Shown piece by piece: positions 1-5,686 of a stretch of 6,186 nucleotides of DNA. The DNA comes from Pseudomonadota bacterium. GTDB lineage: Bacteria > Pseudomonadota > Alphaproteobacteria > Rhizobiales > Xanthobacteraceae. Position 1 is the first letter of the stretch. Each line of letters starts with the position of its first letter. A program made the translations under genes and the position numbers. The stretch is from NCBI GenBank assembly GCA_023391175.1, contig JAEWBL010000256.1, forward strand, positions 1 through 6,186. Direction: 5' to 3'. A model generated the notes under the pieces. It was not told where the DNA came from and did no database searches. It saw only the letters and a list, made by a program, of their open reading frames with translations.

Positions 1-269
1 GCCTCGGCCCGCTTGTGCTCGCGGCGGGCGGCGCGCGCTTCGCGGCGATAGCGGCCCTGCCGCGCCCAGGTGACCACCCCGCCGGCAATGACGCCGACGA
101 TCACCGCAGCGAAAATGATCGCGAACAGCGGCAGCGTCACTGACACGGCCGGATGGTCCGGCGAGAAGGGATCGAGGGAGAGCGTGACCGGCTTGCGGTT
201 GGCAACCGCCAGCGCCACCGCGAGGATCGCGAGGGGCAGGCCGATGAGGATGGAGAGGAAGCGGCTCAC
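1..269 (-). CDS. lapA: LapA/DUF1049-domain inner-membrane protein, 3' end cut off by the window
   Basis: Small membrane protein of the LapA (DUF1049) type. In enterobacteria LapA works with LapB at the inner membrane in controlling lipopolysaccharide synthesis; whether the alphaproteobacterial members do the same is not established by this sequence. The 89 visible residues show one hydrophobic helix at about 4-23, a short polar segment around NRKPVTLSLDP (24-34), a second helix at about 47-68, and then a very basic, Arg-rich, probably cytoplasmic tail with a likely coiled coil (70 onward). Two helices plus a charged tail is the usual family layout. The GTG start at 269 is chosen because it gives VSRFLSILIG directly at the first helix and has GGAAAG about 10 bases upstream. 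It begins 5 bases after the ihfB stop, so the two are probably co-transcribed. The C-terminus lies outside the window. In related genomes trp genes often follow, but that cannot be seen here. Confidence 0.8.
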   Translation of the reverse strand, partial: MSRFLSILIGLPLAILAVALAVANRKPVTLSLDPFSPDHPAVSVTLPLFAIIFAAVIVGVIAGGVVTWARQGRYRREARAARREHKRAE

Positions 270-274
270 GGGGC

Positions 275-559
275 CTACTTTCCAGTATTGAGACGCTCGC
301 GCATCTCCTTGCCGGTCTTGAAATAGGGAACGGTCTTTTCGCTCACGTCCACCTGTTTGCCGGTGCGCGGATTGCGGCCCACGCGCGCATCGCGCTTCTT
401 CACCGAGAAGGCGCCGAAGCCGCGCAGTTCCACGCGATCACCGCGCTGGAGCGCAGAGGCGATCTGCTCCAGGATGGCGTTGACGATGTTCTCCACGTCC
501 CTCTGGTAGAGATGCGGATTGGCCTCGGCGATCTTCTGGACAAGCTCGGACTTGATCAT
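275..559 (-). CDS. ihfB: Integration host factor subunit beta
   Basis: DNA-bending nucleoid protein of the HU/IHF family. It pairs with IHF alpha (encoded elsewhere) to bend DNA sharply at specific sites, assisting recombination, replication and sigma-54 transcription. The protein is 94 residues, the normal IHF beta length. It starts [11 protein letters not shown], followed by the helical dimerisation part (about 1-42) and the beta-arm signature [21 protein letters not shown] (48-68 region) with the intercalating Pro in RNPRTG (P64). The C-terminal stretch [14 protein letters not shown] is typical and fits IHF beta better than HU. The ATG at 559 is used because family homology begins exactly there, with GAGGGA about 11 bases upstream. 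The frame stays open back to an ATG at 700, but those 47 extra residues are low-complexity and resemble nothing in the family. It lies 149 bases after sppA and 5 bases before lapA. Confidence 0.96.
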   Translation of the reverse strand: MIKSELVQKIAEANPHLYQRDVENIVNAILEQIASALQRGDRVELRGFGAFSVKKRDARVGRNPRTGKQVDVSEKTVPYFKTGKEMRERLNTGK

Positions 560-708
560 GGTGGCCCCAGTTCCCTCGAAAGCATCTGCCAAAAGTGAGC
601 CAAGGCCCTTTGCGGCGGAGTGGGCGGCCGGATGTCCGGCAGGGTTGTCAGGTGTTGTTTTCGATGTTGCCGGAAAGCCGCCAAGCGCTTGTGAACGCAA
701 TCTTAACC
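560..708. other. sppA-ihfB intergenic region with two short dyads
   Basis: This 149-base gap holds no credible gene. It contains two short dyads. One has 6-base arms GCCGGA and TCCGGC (627-632 and 635-640) separated by TG. The other is the perfect palindrome CAAGCGCTTG at 682-691. Neither is followed by a T-run in the direction of sppA transcription, so they do not look like an intrinsic terminator. The gap is large enough to hold an ihfB promoter, but I see no convincing -35/-10 pair. Confidence 0.4.
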
Positions 709-1674
709 CTATGTCCGAGGGTGCCAGAGGGCCAACAGACCGTCAAGTTGACTGCGCTCCAGCGCGCCTTTCGCCGCATCCGTCAAAAGCGCCGCCGCCT
801 GCGGGAAGCCGAGGGCGCTCACGACCCCGCGCGCAGCGCCCAGCAGCCAGCCGAACTCGTCGCCGACCTCCTTGGTGCGCCAGGTGCGGACCTTGAGGGC
901 CTCGCTGACGCCCTTTTCGCGGGCAAGCCACGCGCGGGCGGTGCGCTCGTCGCCGAGTTCGTCGACCAACTGGAGTTCGAGCCCCTGATGACCGGTGAAA
1001 ACCCGGCCATCCGAGACGTTGGCGAGCTTGGCGTCGGAGAGCTTACGGCGATCACCCACCAGGCCCTTGAACCAGGCGTAGCTGTCCTTGACCAGTGAAT
1101 CCACGGCGGCGCGCGCCTCCGGCGTCACCGGCTCATAGGGATTGGGCGAGGCCTTGAGCGGGGAAGATTTGATATCCTCCATGGTCACGCCCACGGTCTT
1201 CAGAAGCTCGGTGAAGTTGGGAAACTGGTAGATGACGCCCACCGAGCCGACCAACGCATTGCGGCGGGCGACGATATGGTCCGCGCCCAGCGCCGCGATA
1301 TAGGCGCCTGAGGCAGCGACCCCCTCCACGACAGCGACCACCGGCTTCTTCTCGGCGAGGCGGCGCAGCGCGTCGAACAATTGCTCGGATCCGGTCACGG
1401 TGCCGCCGGGGCTGTCGATGGAGAGGATGACGGCGCTGGCGCGGGAGCGGCCGATCTCCTCCAGAAGCTCCACCCGCTCGCGATCGTTGCGGATGATGCC
1501 GCCGATCATGATCCGCGCCACGTGAGGCGAGGAGGCGGGAATATCGCGGCCGACGAGGGCCGACACGCCCACAGCCACCGCGGCGACGACGCCCAGCACC
1601 CCGAGCACGCGCCAGAATGTGACCTTTCGCCGGAGGCGGCGACGTTCGACGATCTGGTCGGCATCCAGCGACAT
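709..1674 (-). CDS. sppA: Signal peptide peptidase SppA, short (single-domain) S49 type
   Basis: Membrane-anchored serine protease (peptidase family S49) that degrades leftover signal peptides and other membrane-embedded peptides. At 321 residues it is the short form, as in Bacillus SppA, rather than the roughly 600-residue tandem E. coli form. A basic N-terminus (RRRLRRK, 11-17) precedes one transmembrane anchor at about 19-41. The protease domain follows: [10 protein letters not shown] (82-91), the nucleophile motif ASGAY with Ser122, the GSVGVIYQ strand (143-150), and [10 protein letters not shown] (168-177), where Lys169 is the probable general base of the Ser/Lys dyad. [18 protein letters not shown] (224-241) is the usual downstream S49 motif. 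The ATG at 1674 has GAGGAA about 7 bases upstream. An in-frame ATG at 1710 would add 12 residues without a good ribosome site. The gene precedes ihfB, an arrangement I recall as common in alphaproteobacteria. Confidence 0.95.
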   Translation of the reverse strand: MSLDADQIVERRRLRRKVTFWRVLGVLGVVAAVAVGVSALVGRDIPASSPHVARIMIGGIIRNDRERVELLEEIGRSRASAVILSIDSPGGTVTGSEQLFDALRRLAEKKPVVAVVEGVAASGAYIAALGADHIVARRNALVGSVGVIYQFPNFTELLKTVGVTMEDIKSSPLKASPNPYEPVTPEARAAVDSLVKDSYAWFKGLVGDRRKLSDAKLANVSDGRVFTGHQGLELQLVDELGDERTARAWLAREKGVSEALKVRTWRTKEVGDEFGWLLGAARGVVSALGFPQAAALLTDAAKGALERSQLDGLLALWHPRT

Positions 1675-1714
1675 GGCGCGCGTTCCTCGGCAGGCAGTCC
1701 CAAGCCCCACGCGG

Positions 1715-1742
1715 ACTTAAGCAGGCGGCGCGGCGTTGGCAA
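1715..1742 (-). promoter_or_regulatory. Weak candidate promoter for sppA(-ihfB-lapA)
   Basis: On the minus strand TTGCCA (1737-1742) matches five of six -35 consensus bases. Sixteen bases later TTAAGT (1715-1720) is a poor -10 with three of six. Initiation would fall near 1708, giving a leader of about 35 bases before the sppA ATG. The position between the hemW palindrome and sppA is sensible, but the -10 is weak and read-through from hemW is equally possible. Confidence 0.22.
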
Positions 1743-1744
1743 GC

Positions 1745-1760
1745 GCTCCCGCGCGGGAGC
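1745..1760 (-). terminator. Perfect 16-base palindrome directly after the hemW stop, possible stem-loop
   Basis: GCTCCCGCGCGGGAGC is a perfect palindrome that begins on the base after the hemW TAA. As RNA it could form a GC-rich stem of about six pairs with a GCGC loop. No U-tract follows in the direction of hemW transcription, so a classical rho-independent terminator is not supported. It could instead pause polymerase, protect the 3' end of the rph-rdgB-hemW message, or be a DNA-binding site. Confidence 0.4.
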
Positions 1761-2966
1761 TTACCCTGCCAGGGCGGCGATGACGGCGTTGAGAACCGGA
1801 AAGCCGGCGGGGGTGACGCACAGACGGTCCGCCTCGCGCGACACCAGCCCCTCGGCTTCCAGCATCCCGAGACGATCGCGGTCGATGCGTCCGCCCAGGC
1901 GGGCGTGCCGGACGAGATCGACGCCTTCCCGAAGTCGGAGCCCCATGAGCAGCATCTCATCCGCCTGCTCGGAGGCAGAAAGCGTCTCGTCCGAGACGAT
2001 GCCGTGCCCGGCGGCCTCCACACGCTTCAGCCACTCCTCCGGCGCCCGCTCGGTGAAGGTGGCGCGGCGGGCGGCGCCCGACGCCAGCCGGCCATGGGCG
2101 CCGGCGCCGATGCCCGCATAGGTGCCGTAGCGCCAGTAGACGAGATTGTGCCGTGCCTCGGCACCGGGCCGGGCGTGGTTGGAGACCTCGTAGGCCGGCA
2201 GACCGGCCTGCGCCGTCACCTCCTGAGTCACGTCCCACAGGGCGCGGGACAGGTCATCGTCGGGCAGAATGAGCTTGCCGGCACCGTATAGCCGTTCGAA
2301 CGGCGTGCCCGGTTCGATGGTGAGCTGGTACAGGGACAGGTGTTCGCAACCCTCATCGAGCGCGCGCCGCAGTTCCGCCGCCCAGGCTTCGGGCGTCTGG
2401 CGCGGGCGGGCATAGATGAGGTCGAAGGACACGCGATCGAAGGCGCGCCGCGCGATGGCGACGGCGGCCAGTGCTTCCGCCACCGAGTGCATCCGCCCAA
2501 GGCCCTGAAGGTCCGCATCGTCCAGCGCCTGCACGCCGAGCGAGACCCGGTTCACGCCCGCCATCCGGTAGCCGTGAAACCGCTCGGCCTCCACTGAGGT
2601 GGGGTTCGCCTCCAGCGTCACCTCGGCATCGGCCGTGAGCGGCCAGGCTTCGTCGATGGCTTCTAGGATCGCCGCAACGGTGGCGGGGGCCATGAGGGAG
2701 GGTGTCCCGCCGCCGAAGAAGACCGTTTCCGCCCGTCGCGGCCCCGACAGGGCCCGCATATGGGCGATCTCGCGCCGGAAGGCCGCGATGTAGCGGCCCT
2801 CGTCCGGCGGCACGAGGCGGACGTGGCTGTTGAAGTCGCAATAGGGGCATTTGGCCTTGCAGAAGGGCCAATGGACGTAGACGCCGAACCCCCCGTCCGT
2901 GTCCGCCCCCGGAAGAGAATGCGCAGGAGCGTTCGCGGAGGGGGCCTGATTTGAGATCGCGCTCAC
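1761..2966 (-). CDS. hemW: HemW-like radical SAM protein (heme chaperone, formerly called HemN-like coproporphyrinogen III oxidase)
   Basis: Radical SAM protein that binds heme and an iron-sulfur cluster and is thought to deliver heme to acceptor proteins; often annotated as oxygen-independent coproporphyrinogen oxidase. The 401-residue product has [18 protein letters not shown] (28-45), with cluster cysteines C36, C40 and C43 in the CxxxCxxC spacing, and the SAM-binding GGGTPS (85-90). ANPTSVE (120-126), [13 protein letters not shown] (138-150) and [20 protein letters not shown] (273-292) follow. The HNxxYW motif (273-278) is typical of HemW and linked to heme binding. The C-terminal HemN domain (about 325-395) is present. 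I do not see the extra N-terminal cysteine region of genuine HemN. The GTG at 2966 overlaps the rdgB stop (GTGA), suggesting translational coupling. The open frame runs back to an ATG at 3143 but would lie inside rdgB, and no ATG lies between 2966 and the conserved region. The first 26 residues are nonconserved and Ala/Pro-rich. Confidence 0.93.
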   Translation of the reverse strand: MSAISNQAPSANAPAHSLPGADTDGGFGVYVHWPFCKAKCPYCDFNSHVRLVPPDEGRYIAAFRREIAHMRALSGPRRAETVFFGGGTPSLMAPATVAAILEAIDEAWPLTADAEVTLEANPTSVEAERFHGYRMAGVNRVSLGVQALDDADLQGLGRMHSVAEALAAVAIARRAFDRVSFDLIYARPRQTPEAWAAELRRALDEGCEHLSLYQLTIEPGTPFERLYGAGKLILPDDDLSRALWDVTQEVTAQAGLPAYEVSNHARPGAEARHNLVYWRYGTYAGIGAGAHGRLASGAARRATFTERAPEEWLKRVEAAGHGIVSDETLSASEQADEMLLMGLRLREGVDLVRHARLGGRIDRDRLGMLEAEGLVSREADRLCVTPAGFPVLNAVIAALAG

Positions 2967-3595
2967 CCCTTCAGGCACGCCTGCGAGAGCTTCAGGAAGG
3001 CGCGGGCGCGGTGGGAGAGGCCGAAGCCCTTGGGGGGCATGCCGTGCTTCTCGTCCGCCGTCATCTCGGCGAAGGTCTTCACATGGCCCTCGGGGAGGAA
3101 CATGGGATCGTAGCCGAAGCCCTTGGCGCCGCGCGGCGGCCACACGAGGGTGCCGTCCACTGTGCCCTCGAACTCCTCAAGATGTCCATCCGGCCAGGCG
3201 ATGCAGAGCGCCGAGACGAAGCGGGCATGGCGCTGCGCCGGATCGGTGGCGCCGACCTTCTGCAGTTCGGCCTCCACCTTCTCCATGGCCATCTCGAAAT
3301 CGCGCTCCGGTCCCGCCCAGCGGGCGGTGTGGATGCCCGGCGCGCCGCCCAGCGCATCGATCACGAGACCACTGTCGTCCGCGAAGGCCGGAAGCTGGGC
3401 CGCATTGGCCGCCGCGACCGCCTTGAGGCGGGCGTTGCCCTCGAAGGTGGTCTCGGTCTCCTCCGGCTCGGGCAGGCCGAGTTCGCCGGCGGAGACCGCC
3501 TCCACCCCGTGGGGCTCCAGCAGCATCTTCATCTCGATGAGCTTGCCGGGATTGTGGGTGGCCACCACGAGCCGCCCGGTGAGCTGGCGTGCCAT
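2963..3595 (-). CDS. rdgB: Non-canonical purine NTP pyrophosphatase (dITP/XTP pyrophosphatase, HAM1/RdgB family)
   Basis: Housecleaning enzyme that hydrolyses ITP, dITP and XTP to the monophosphate and pyrophosphate, keeping deaminated purines out of DNA and RNA. The protein is 210 residues, close to the usual 195-215. Key motifs are [14 protein letters not shown] (10-23, nucleotide entry), [12 protein letters not shown] (48-59), [21 protein letters not shown] (71-91) with the catalytic Asp pair at 73-74, KGFGYDPMF (158-166, base-recognition loop), and [19 protein letters not shown] (182-200) with the SHR motif. The ATG at 3595 shares its A with the rph stop codon (TGATG), and the rdgB stop overlaps the hemW GTG. 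It is therefore the middle gene of a tightly coupled trio. Neighbouring rph and rdgB are common in bacteria; both act in nucleotide and RNA housekeeping. Confidence 0.96.
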   Translation of the reverse strand: MARQLTGRLVVATHNPGKLIEMKMLLEPHGVEAVSAGELGLPEPEETETTFEGNARLKAVAAANAAQLPAFADDSGLVIDALGGAPGIHTARWAGPERDFEMAMEKVEAELQKVGATDPAQRHARFVSALCIAWPDGHLEEFEGTVDGTLVWPPRGAKGFGYDPMFLPEGHVKTFAEMTADEKHGMPPKGFGLSHRARAFLKLSQACLKG

Positions 3596-4308
3596 CAGCC
3601 GATCGCCAGCTTCTGGAGCGACACGAGCTGATCCACGCCCGAACGCGCGAGCGAGAGCAACGAGAGCAGTTCGTCCTGGGTGAACGGCGTCTTTTCCGCC
3701 GTGCCCTGGATCTCCACGATGCCGCCGGTGCCGGTCATGACGAAATTGGCGTCGGTCTCGGCGACCGAATCCTCGGCATAGTCGAGGTCGAGCACGGGCG
3801 TGCCCTCATAGATGCCGCAGGAGACCGCCGCCAGATGCTGCTTGAGCGGCATTTCCTTGATCATGGAGCGGGACTTCATCCAGCTCAGGCAGTCGTAAAG
3901 CGCGATCCAGGCACCGGTGATGGAGGCGGTGCGGGTGCCCCCGTCGGCCTGGAGCACGTCGCAATCGATGGTGATCTGCTTCTCCCCCATCGCCACCAGA
4001 TCGGTGACGGAGCGCAGCGAACGCCCGATCAGGCGCTGGATTTCCTGCGTGCGGCCGGACTGCTTGCCGGTGGTGGATTCGCGCCGGGTGCGGTCGTGGG
4101 TGGCGCGGGGCAGCATGGAATATTCCGCCGTCACCCAGCCGCGTCCCTGGCCCTTCAGCCACGGCGGCAGGCGCTCTTCCAGCGTCGCGGAGACGAGGAC
4201 GTGGGTGTCGCCGAACTTCACGAGGCAGGAGCCTTCCGCGTGGCGCATCACGCCCCGTTCAAAGGACACCGCGCGCATCTCGTCGGGGGCGCGCTTGCTG
4301 GGGCGCAT
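3595..4308 (-). CDS. rph: Ribonuclease PH
   Basis: Phosphorolytic 3'-to-5' exoribonuclease that trims nucleotides from the 3' end of tRNA precursors, using phosphate and releasing nucleoside diphosphates. It forms a hexameric ring. The 237-residue product matches the normal length. Visible motifs are the start [29 protein letters not shown] (22-38), [20 protein letters not shown] (51-70), [15 protein letters not shown] (85-99) with the phosphate-binding Arg86, [12 protein letters not shown] (123-134), and [18 protein letters not shown] (174-191) with the catalytic-site Asp180 and Asp186. The ATG at 4308 is chosen because family homology starts at MRPS and AGAGG lies about 8 bases upstream. 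A second in-frame ATG at 4332 would add MTHKEVSI and has a stronger ribosome site, AAGGAG, five bases away. Both starts are credible. The gene is first in the rph-rdgB-hemW operon and diverges from hrcA. Confidence 0.96.
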   Translation of the reverse strand: MRPSKRAPDEMRAVSFERGVMRHAEGSCLVKFGDTHVLVSATLEERLPPWLKGQGRGWVTAEYSMLPRATHDRTRRESTTGKQSGRTQEIQRLIGRSLRSVTDLVAMGEKQITIDCDVLQADGGTRTASITGAWIALYDCLSWMKSRSMIKEMPLKQHLAAVSCGIYEGTPVLDLDYAEDSVAETDANFVMTGTGGIVEIQGTAEKTPFTQDELLSLLSLARSGVDQLVSLQKLAIG

Positions 4309-4333
4309 GATGGATACCTCTTTGTGCGTCATG

Positions 4334-4353
4334 GGCGCTCCTTTTAGAGCGCC
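4334..4353 (-). promoter_or_regulatory. Inverted repeat overlapping the upstream rph ribosome-binding site
   Basis: Perfect 7-base arms GGCGCTC and GAGCGCC are separated by six bases. Read as rph mRNA, the loop and the downstream arm contain the AAGGAG ribosome site of the upstream rph ATG (4332), which starts two bases after the arm. A hairpin here could limit initiation at 4332 and favour the ATG at 4308, which has its own site outside the stem. It could also be a DNA operator near the rph promoter. The repeat is directly visible; the function is inference. Confidence 0.4.
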
Positions 4354-4398
4354 GCGCGCCGGGAGGAAAGCAAGGGACGCGACAGAGCCCGCGCAGCG

Positions 4399-4428
4399 CT
4401 TGAACCCGGCCCCGGCGAGGGACACATT
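4399..4428 (+). promoter_or_regulatory. Weak candidate promoter for hrcA
   Basis: CTTGAAC at 4399-4405 resembles both a sigma-70 -35 (TTGAAC) and the CTTG core of heat-shock promoters. Seventeen bases later CACATT (4423-4428) matches three of six -10 bases; it does not fit the RpoH -10 well. The location is right, about 35 bases before the start codon after initiation, but the assignment is tentative. No CIRCE repeat (TTAGCACTC-N9-GAGTGCTAA) is present between rph and hrcA. Confidence 0.25.
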
Positions 4429-4453
4429 AGAGCCAGCGAAATCCTTATGTCCG
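4426..4453 (-). promoter_or_regulatory. Candidate housekeeping promoter for rph-rdgB-hemW
   Basis: On the minus strand CGGACA (4448-4453, four of six -35 bases) is followed after 16 bases by TCTAAT (4426-4431, five of six -10 bases). Initiation would be near 4419, giving a leader of roughly 85-110 bases. The good -10 is the main support. It overlaps the candidate hrcA promoter on the other strand. Confidence 0.3.
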
Positions 4454-4465
4454 AAGGCTGAACCC

Positions 4466-5566
4466 GTGGCGCTCGATCCGTTCCTGCCCCTCTCGACCGG
4501 CGGCCTCGCGCAGATCGACCAGCGTTCGCGCGAGATTTTCCGGCAGATCGTAGAGAGTTACCTCGCCACCGGCGAACCGGTGGGCTCGCGCAACATCGCC
4601 CGCCTCATCCCCATGACGCTCTCCCCCGCCTCTGTCCGCAACGTGATGGCGGACCTGGAGGCGGCCGGGCTCATCTACGCCCCCCACACCAGCGCCGGCC
4701 GCCTGCCCACCGAGCGCGGCCTGCGCTTCTTCGTGGATGCGCTGATGGAGGTGGGCGACGTCAACGAGCGCGACCGCGCCAATATCGAGACGCAGGTCCT
4801 CGCCGCCGCGCGCACCACCACGGTGGAAGGCGTGCTGCAGGAGGCGTCCGCTTTGCTCTCGGGACTTGCCCGCGGCGCCGGCGTCGTCACCGCCACCAAG
4901 ACCGACCCGCGCCTGAAGCACGTGGAGTTCGTGCCGCTGGAGCCGGGCCGCGCCCTCGTCATCCTCGTATCCGAGGACGGGCAGGTGGAAAACCGGGCGC
5001 TGACGCTGCCGGCCGGCCTCCCCGTCTCCGCCCTCACCGAGGCGACCAATTTTCTCAACGCCCGCATCCGCGGCCGCACCCTCTCCGATGCCCGGCAGGA
5101 GATGGACAGCCTCCTCGCCGAGCTGAACCGCGACCTCGACACCCTGACCGCCCGCGTGGTGGAGGCCGGGCTCGCCTCCTGGTCGGGCGACGAGCCGGGC
5201 GGACGCACCCTTATCGTGCGGGGGCAGGCGAAGCTCCTGGAAGACCTGCGCGCGCTGGAAGACCTGGAGCGCATCCGCCTGCTGTTCGACGACCTCGAGA
5301 CCAAGCGCGAGGTCTCCGAGCTGCTTGGCCGGGCGGAGGAGGCGCAGGCGCTGCGCATCTTCATCGGCTCGGAAAACCGGCTGTTCTCGCTTTCAGGCTC
5401 CTCCACCATTGTCGCGCCCTATCGGGACGGGCAGGGGCGCGTGCTGGGGGTGCTCGGTGTCATCGGCCCGACCCGGCTCAATTACGGGCGCATCGTGCCC
5501 ATGGTGGACTTCACCGCCCGCCTCGTCAGCCGGGTATTGGGCGCCCCTGGGGCGGACGCGGCGTGA
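4466..5566 (+). CDS. hrcA: Heat-inducible transcription repressor HrcA
   Basis: DNA-binding repressor that holds class I heat-shock operons (usually groESL) silent by binding the CIRCE operator, with activity assisted by GroEL. The protein is 366 residues, within or just above the usual 340-365. The N-terminal winged-helix domain (about 17-90) contains [17 protein letters not shown] (17-33), [11 protein letters not shown] (36-46), [20 protein letters not shown] (56-75) and the wing [16 protein letters not shown] (76-91). The GAF-like middle domain carries the family landmark IGSEN (300-304), and the C-terminal dimerisation part ends with [20 protein letters not shown] (331-350). The GTG at 4466 has GAAGG eight bases upstream. 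The frame is open far upstream on the strand opposite rph, but that part shows no homology and is excluded. It diverges from rph, and grpE follows 120 bases later on the same strand, a common alphaproteobacterial order. Confidence 0.96.
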   Translation: MALDPFLPLSTGGLAQIDQRSREIFRQIVESYLATGEPVGSRNIARLIPMTLSPASVRNVMADLEAAGLIYAPHTSAGRLPTERGLRFFVDALMEVGDVNERDRANIETQVLAAARTTTVEGVLQEASALLSGLARGAGVVTATKTDPRLKHVEFVPLEPGRALVILVSEDGQVENRALTLPAGLPVSALTEATNFLNARIRGRTLSDARQEMDSLLAELNRDLDTLTARVVEAGLASWSGDEPGGRTLIVRGQAKLLEDLRALEDLERIRLLFDDLETKREVSELLGRAEEAQALRIFIGSENRLFSLSGSSTIVAPYRDGQGRVLGVLGVIGPTRLNYGRIVPMVDFTARLVSRVLGAPGADAA

Positions 5567-5584
5567 GGGGAGGCATCACCCCGA

Positions 5585-5616
5585 CTTGATTTTTCGCCCC
5601 ATCGCCCCGATATGCG
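5585..5616 (+). promoter_or_regulatory. Probable RpoH (sigma-32) heat-shock promoter for grpE
   Basis: CTTG at 5585-5588 is followed, after 18 bases, by CCGATATGCG (5607-5616). The alphaproteobacterial heat-shock consensus as I recall it is CTTG-N17/18-CYTATNTNNG, and this site departs from it at only one defined base (G for the first T). The preceding CCCC also fits the E. coli sigma-32 -10 style. Initiation near 5622 would leave a leader of about 65 bases before the grpE ATG. The position and the gene it serves both support the call. Confidence 0.6.
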
Positions 5617-5631
5617 CCGGGACGATTGGCC

Positions 5632-5662
5632 TTTGCCCGACGGCGTTTCGATCGCGGGCGAA
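5632..5662 (+). other. Possible stem-loop in the predicted grpE leader
   Basis: TTTGCCCG (5632-5639) can pair with CGGGCGAA (5655-5662) over eight positions, one of them a U-G wobble, around a 15-base loop. It would lie inside the leader if transcription starts near 5622. The grpE ribosome site (AGGGGAAG, 5672-5679) is outside the stem, so it is not an obvious RNA thermometer. Confidence 0.3.
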
Positions 5663-5686
5663 TCTCAAGGCAGGGGAAGTGACCGG

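Noticed and set aside
560..700. 47-residue N-terminal extension of ihfB from an ATG at 700
   Set aside because: IHF beta homology starts exactly at MIKSEL (559), and the extension is intergenic-like.
706..722. Five-base inverted repeat (ACCCT/AGGGT) straddling the sppA stop
   Set aside because: It is too short and has no T-run; expected by chance.
1381..2121. 246-residue plus-strand open frame opposite sppA and hemW
   Set aside because: It is antisense to two well-supported genes, with Arg/Ala/Ser-rich shadow composition and no recognisable domain.
2967..3143. 59-residue N-terminal extension of hemW
   Set aside because: It would lie wholly inside rdgB; the GTG at 2966 sits at the coupled junction.
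2951..3631. 226-residue plus-strand open frame opposite rdgB
   Set aside because: It is a shadow of rdgB, with no motif or ribosome site.
4333..4425. Longer rph start at 4425
   Set aside because: The extra residues have no family match and would cover the divergent promoter region.
4446..4457. Similarity between TATGTCCGAGG near the sppA stop (710-720) and TATGTCCGAAGG before hrcA
   Set aside because: Two short matches in unrelated contexts; most likely coincidence.
3917..4465. Long plus-strand open frame upstream of and continuous with hrcA, opposite rph
   Set aside because: It is the GC-rich shadow of rph. HrcA homology and a ribosome site both begin at 4466.
5567..5594. Possible terminator after hrcA (GGGG ... 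CCCC, then a T-run)
   Set aside because: The stem is only four pairs and the T-run is separated from it; the T-run is better explained as the spacer of the grpE promoter.
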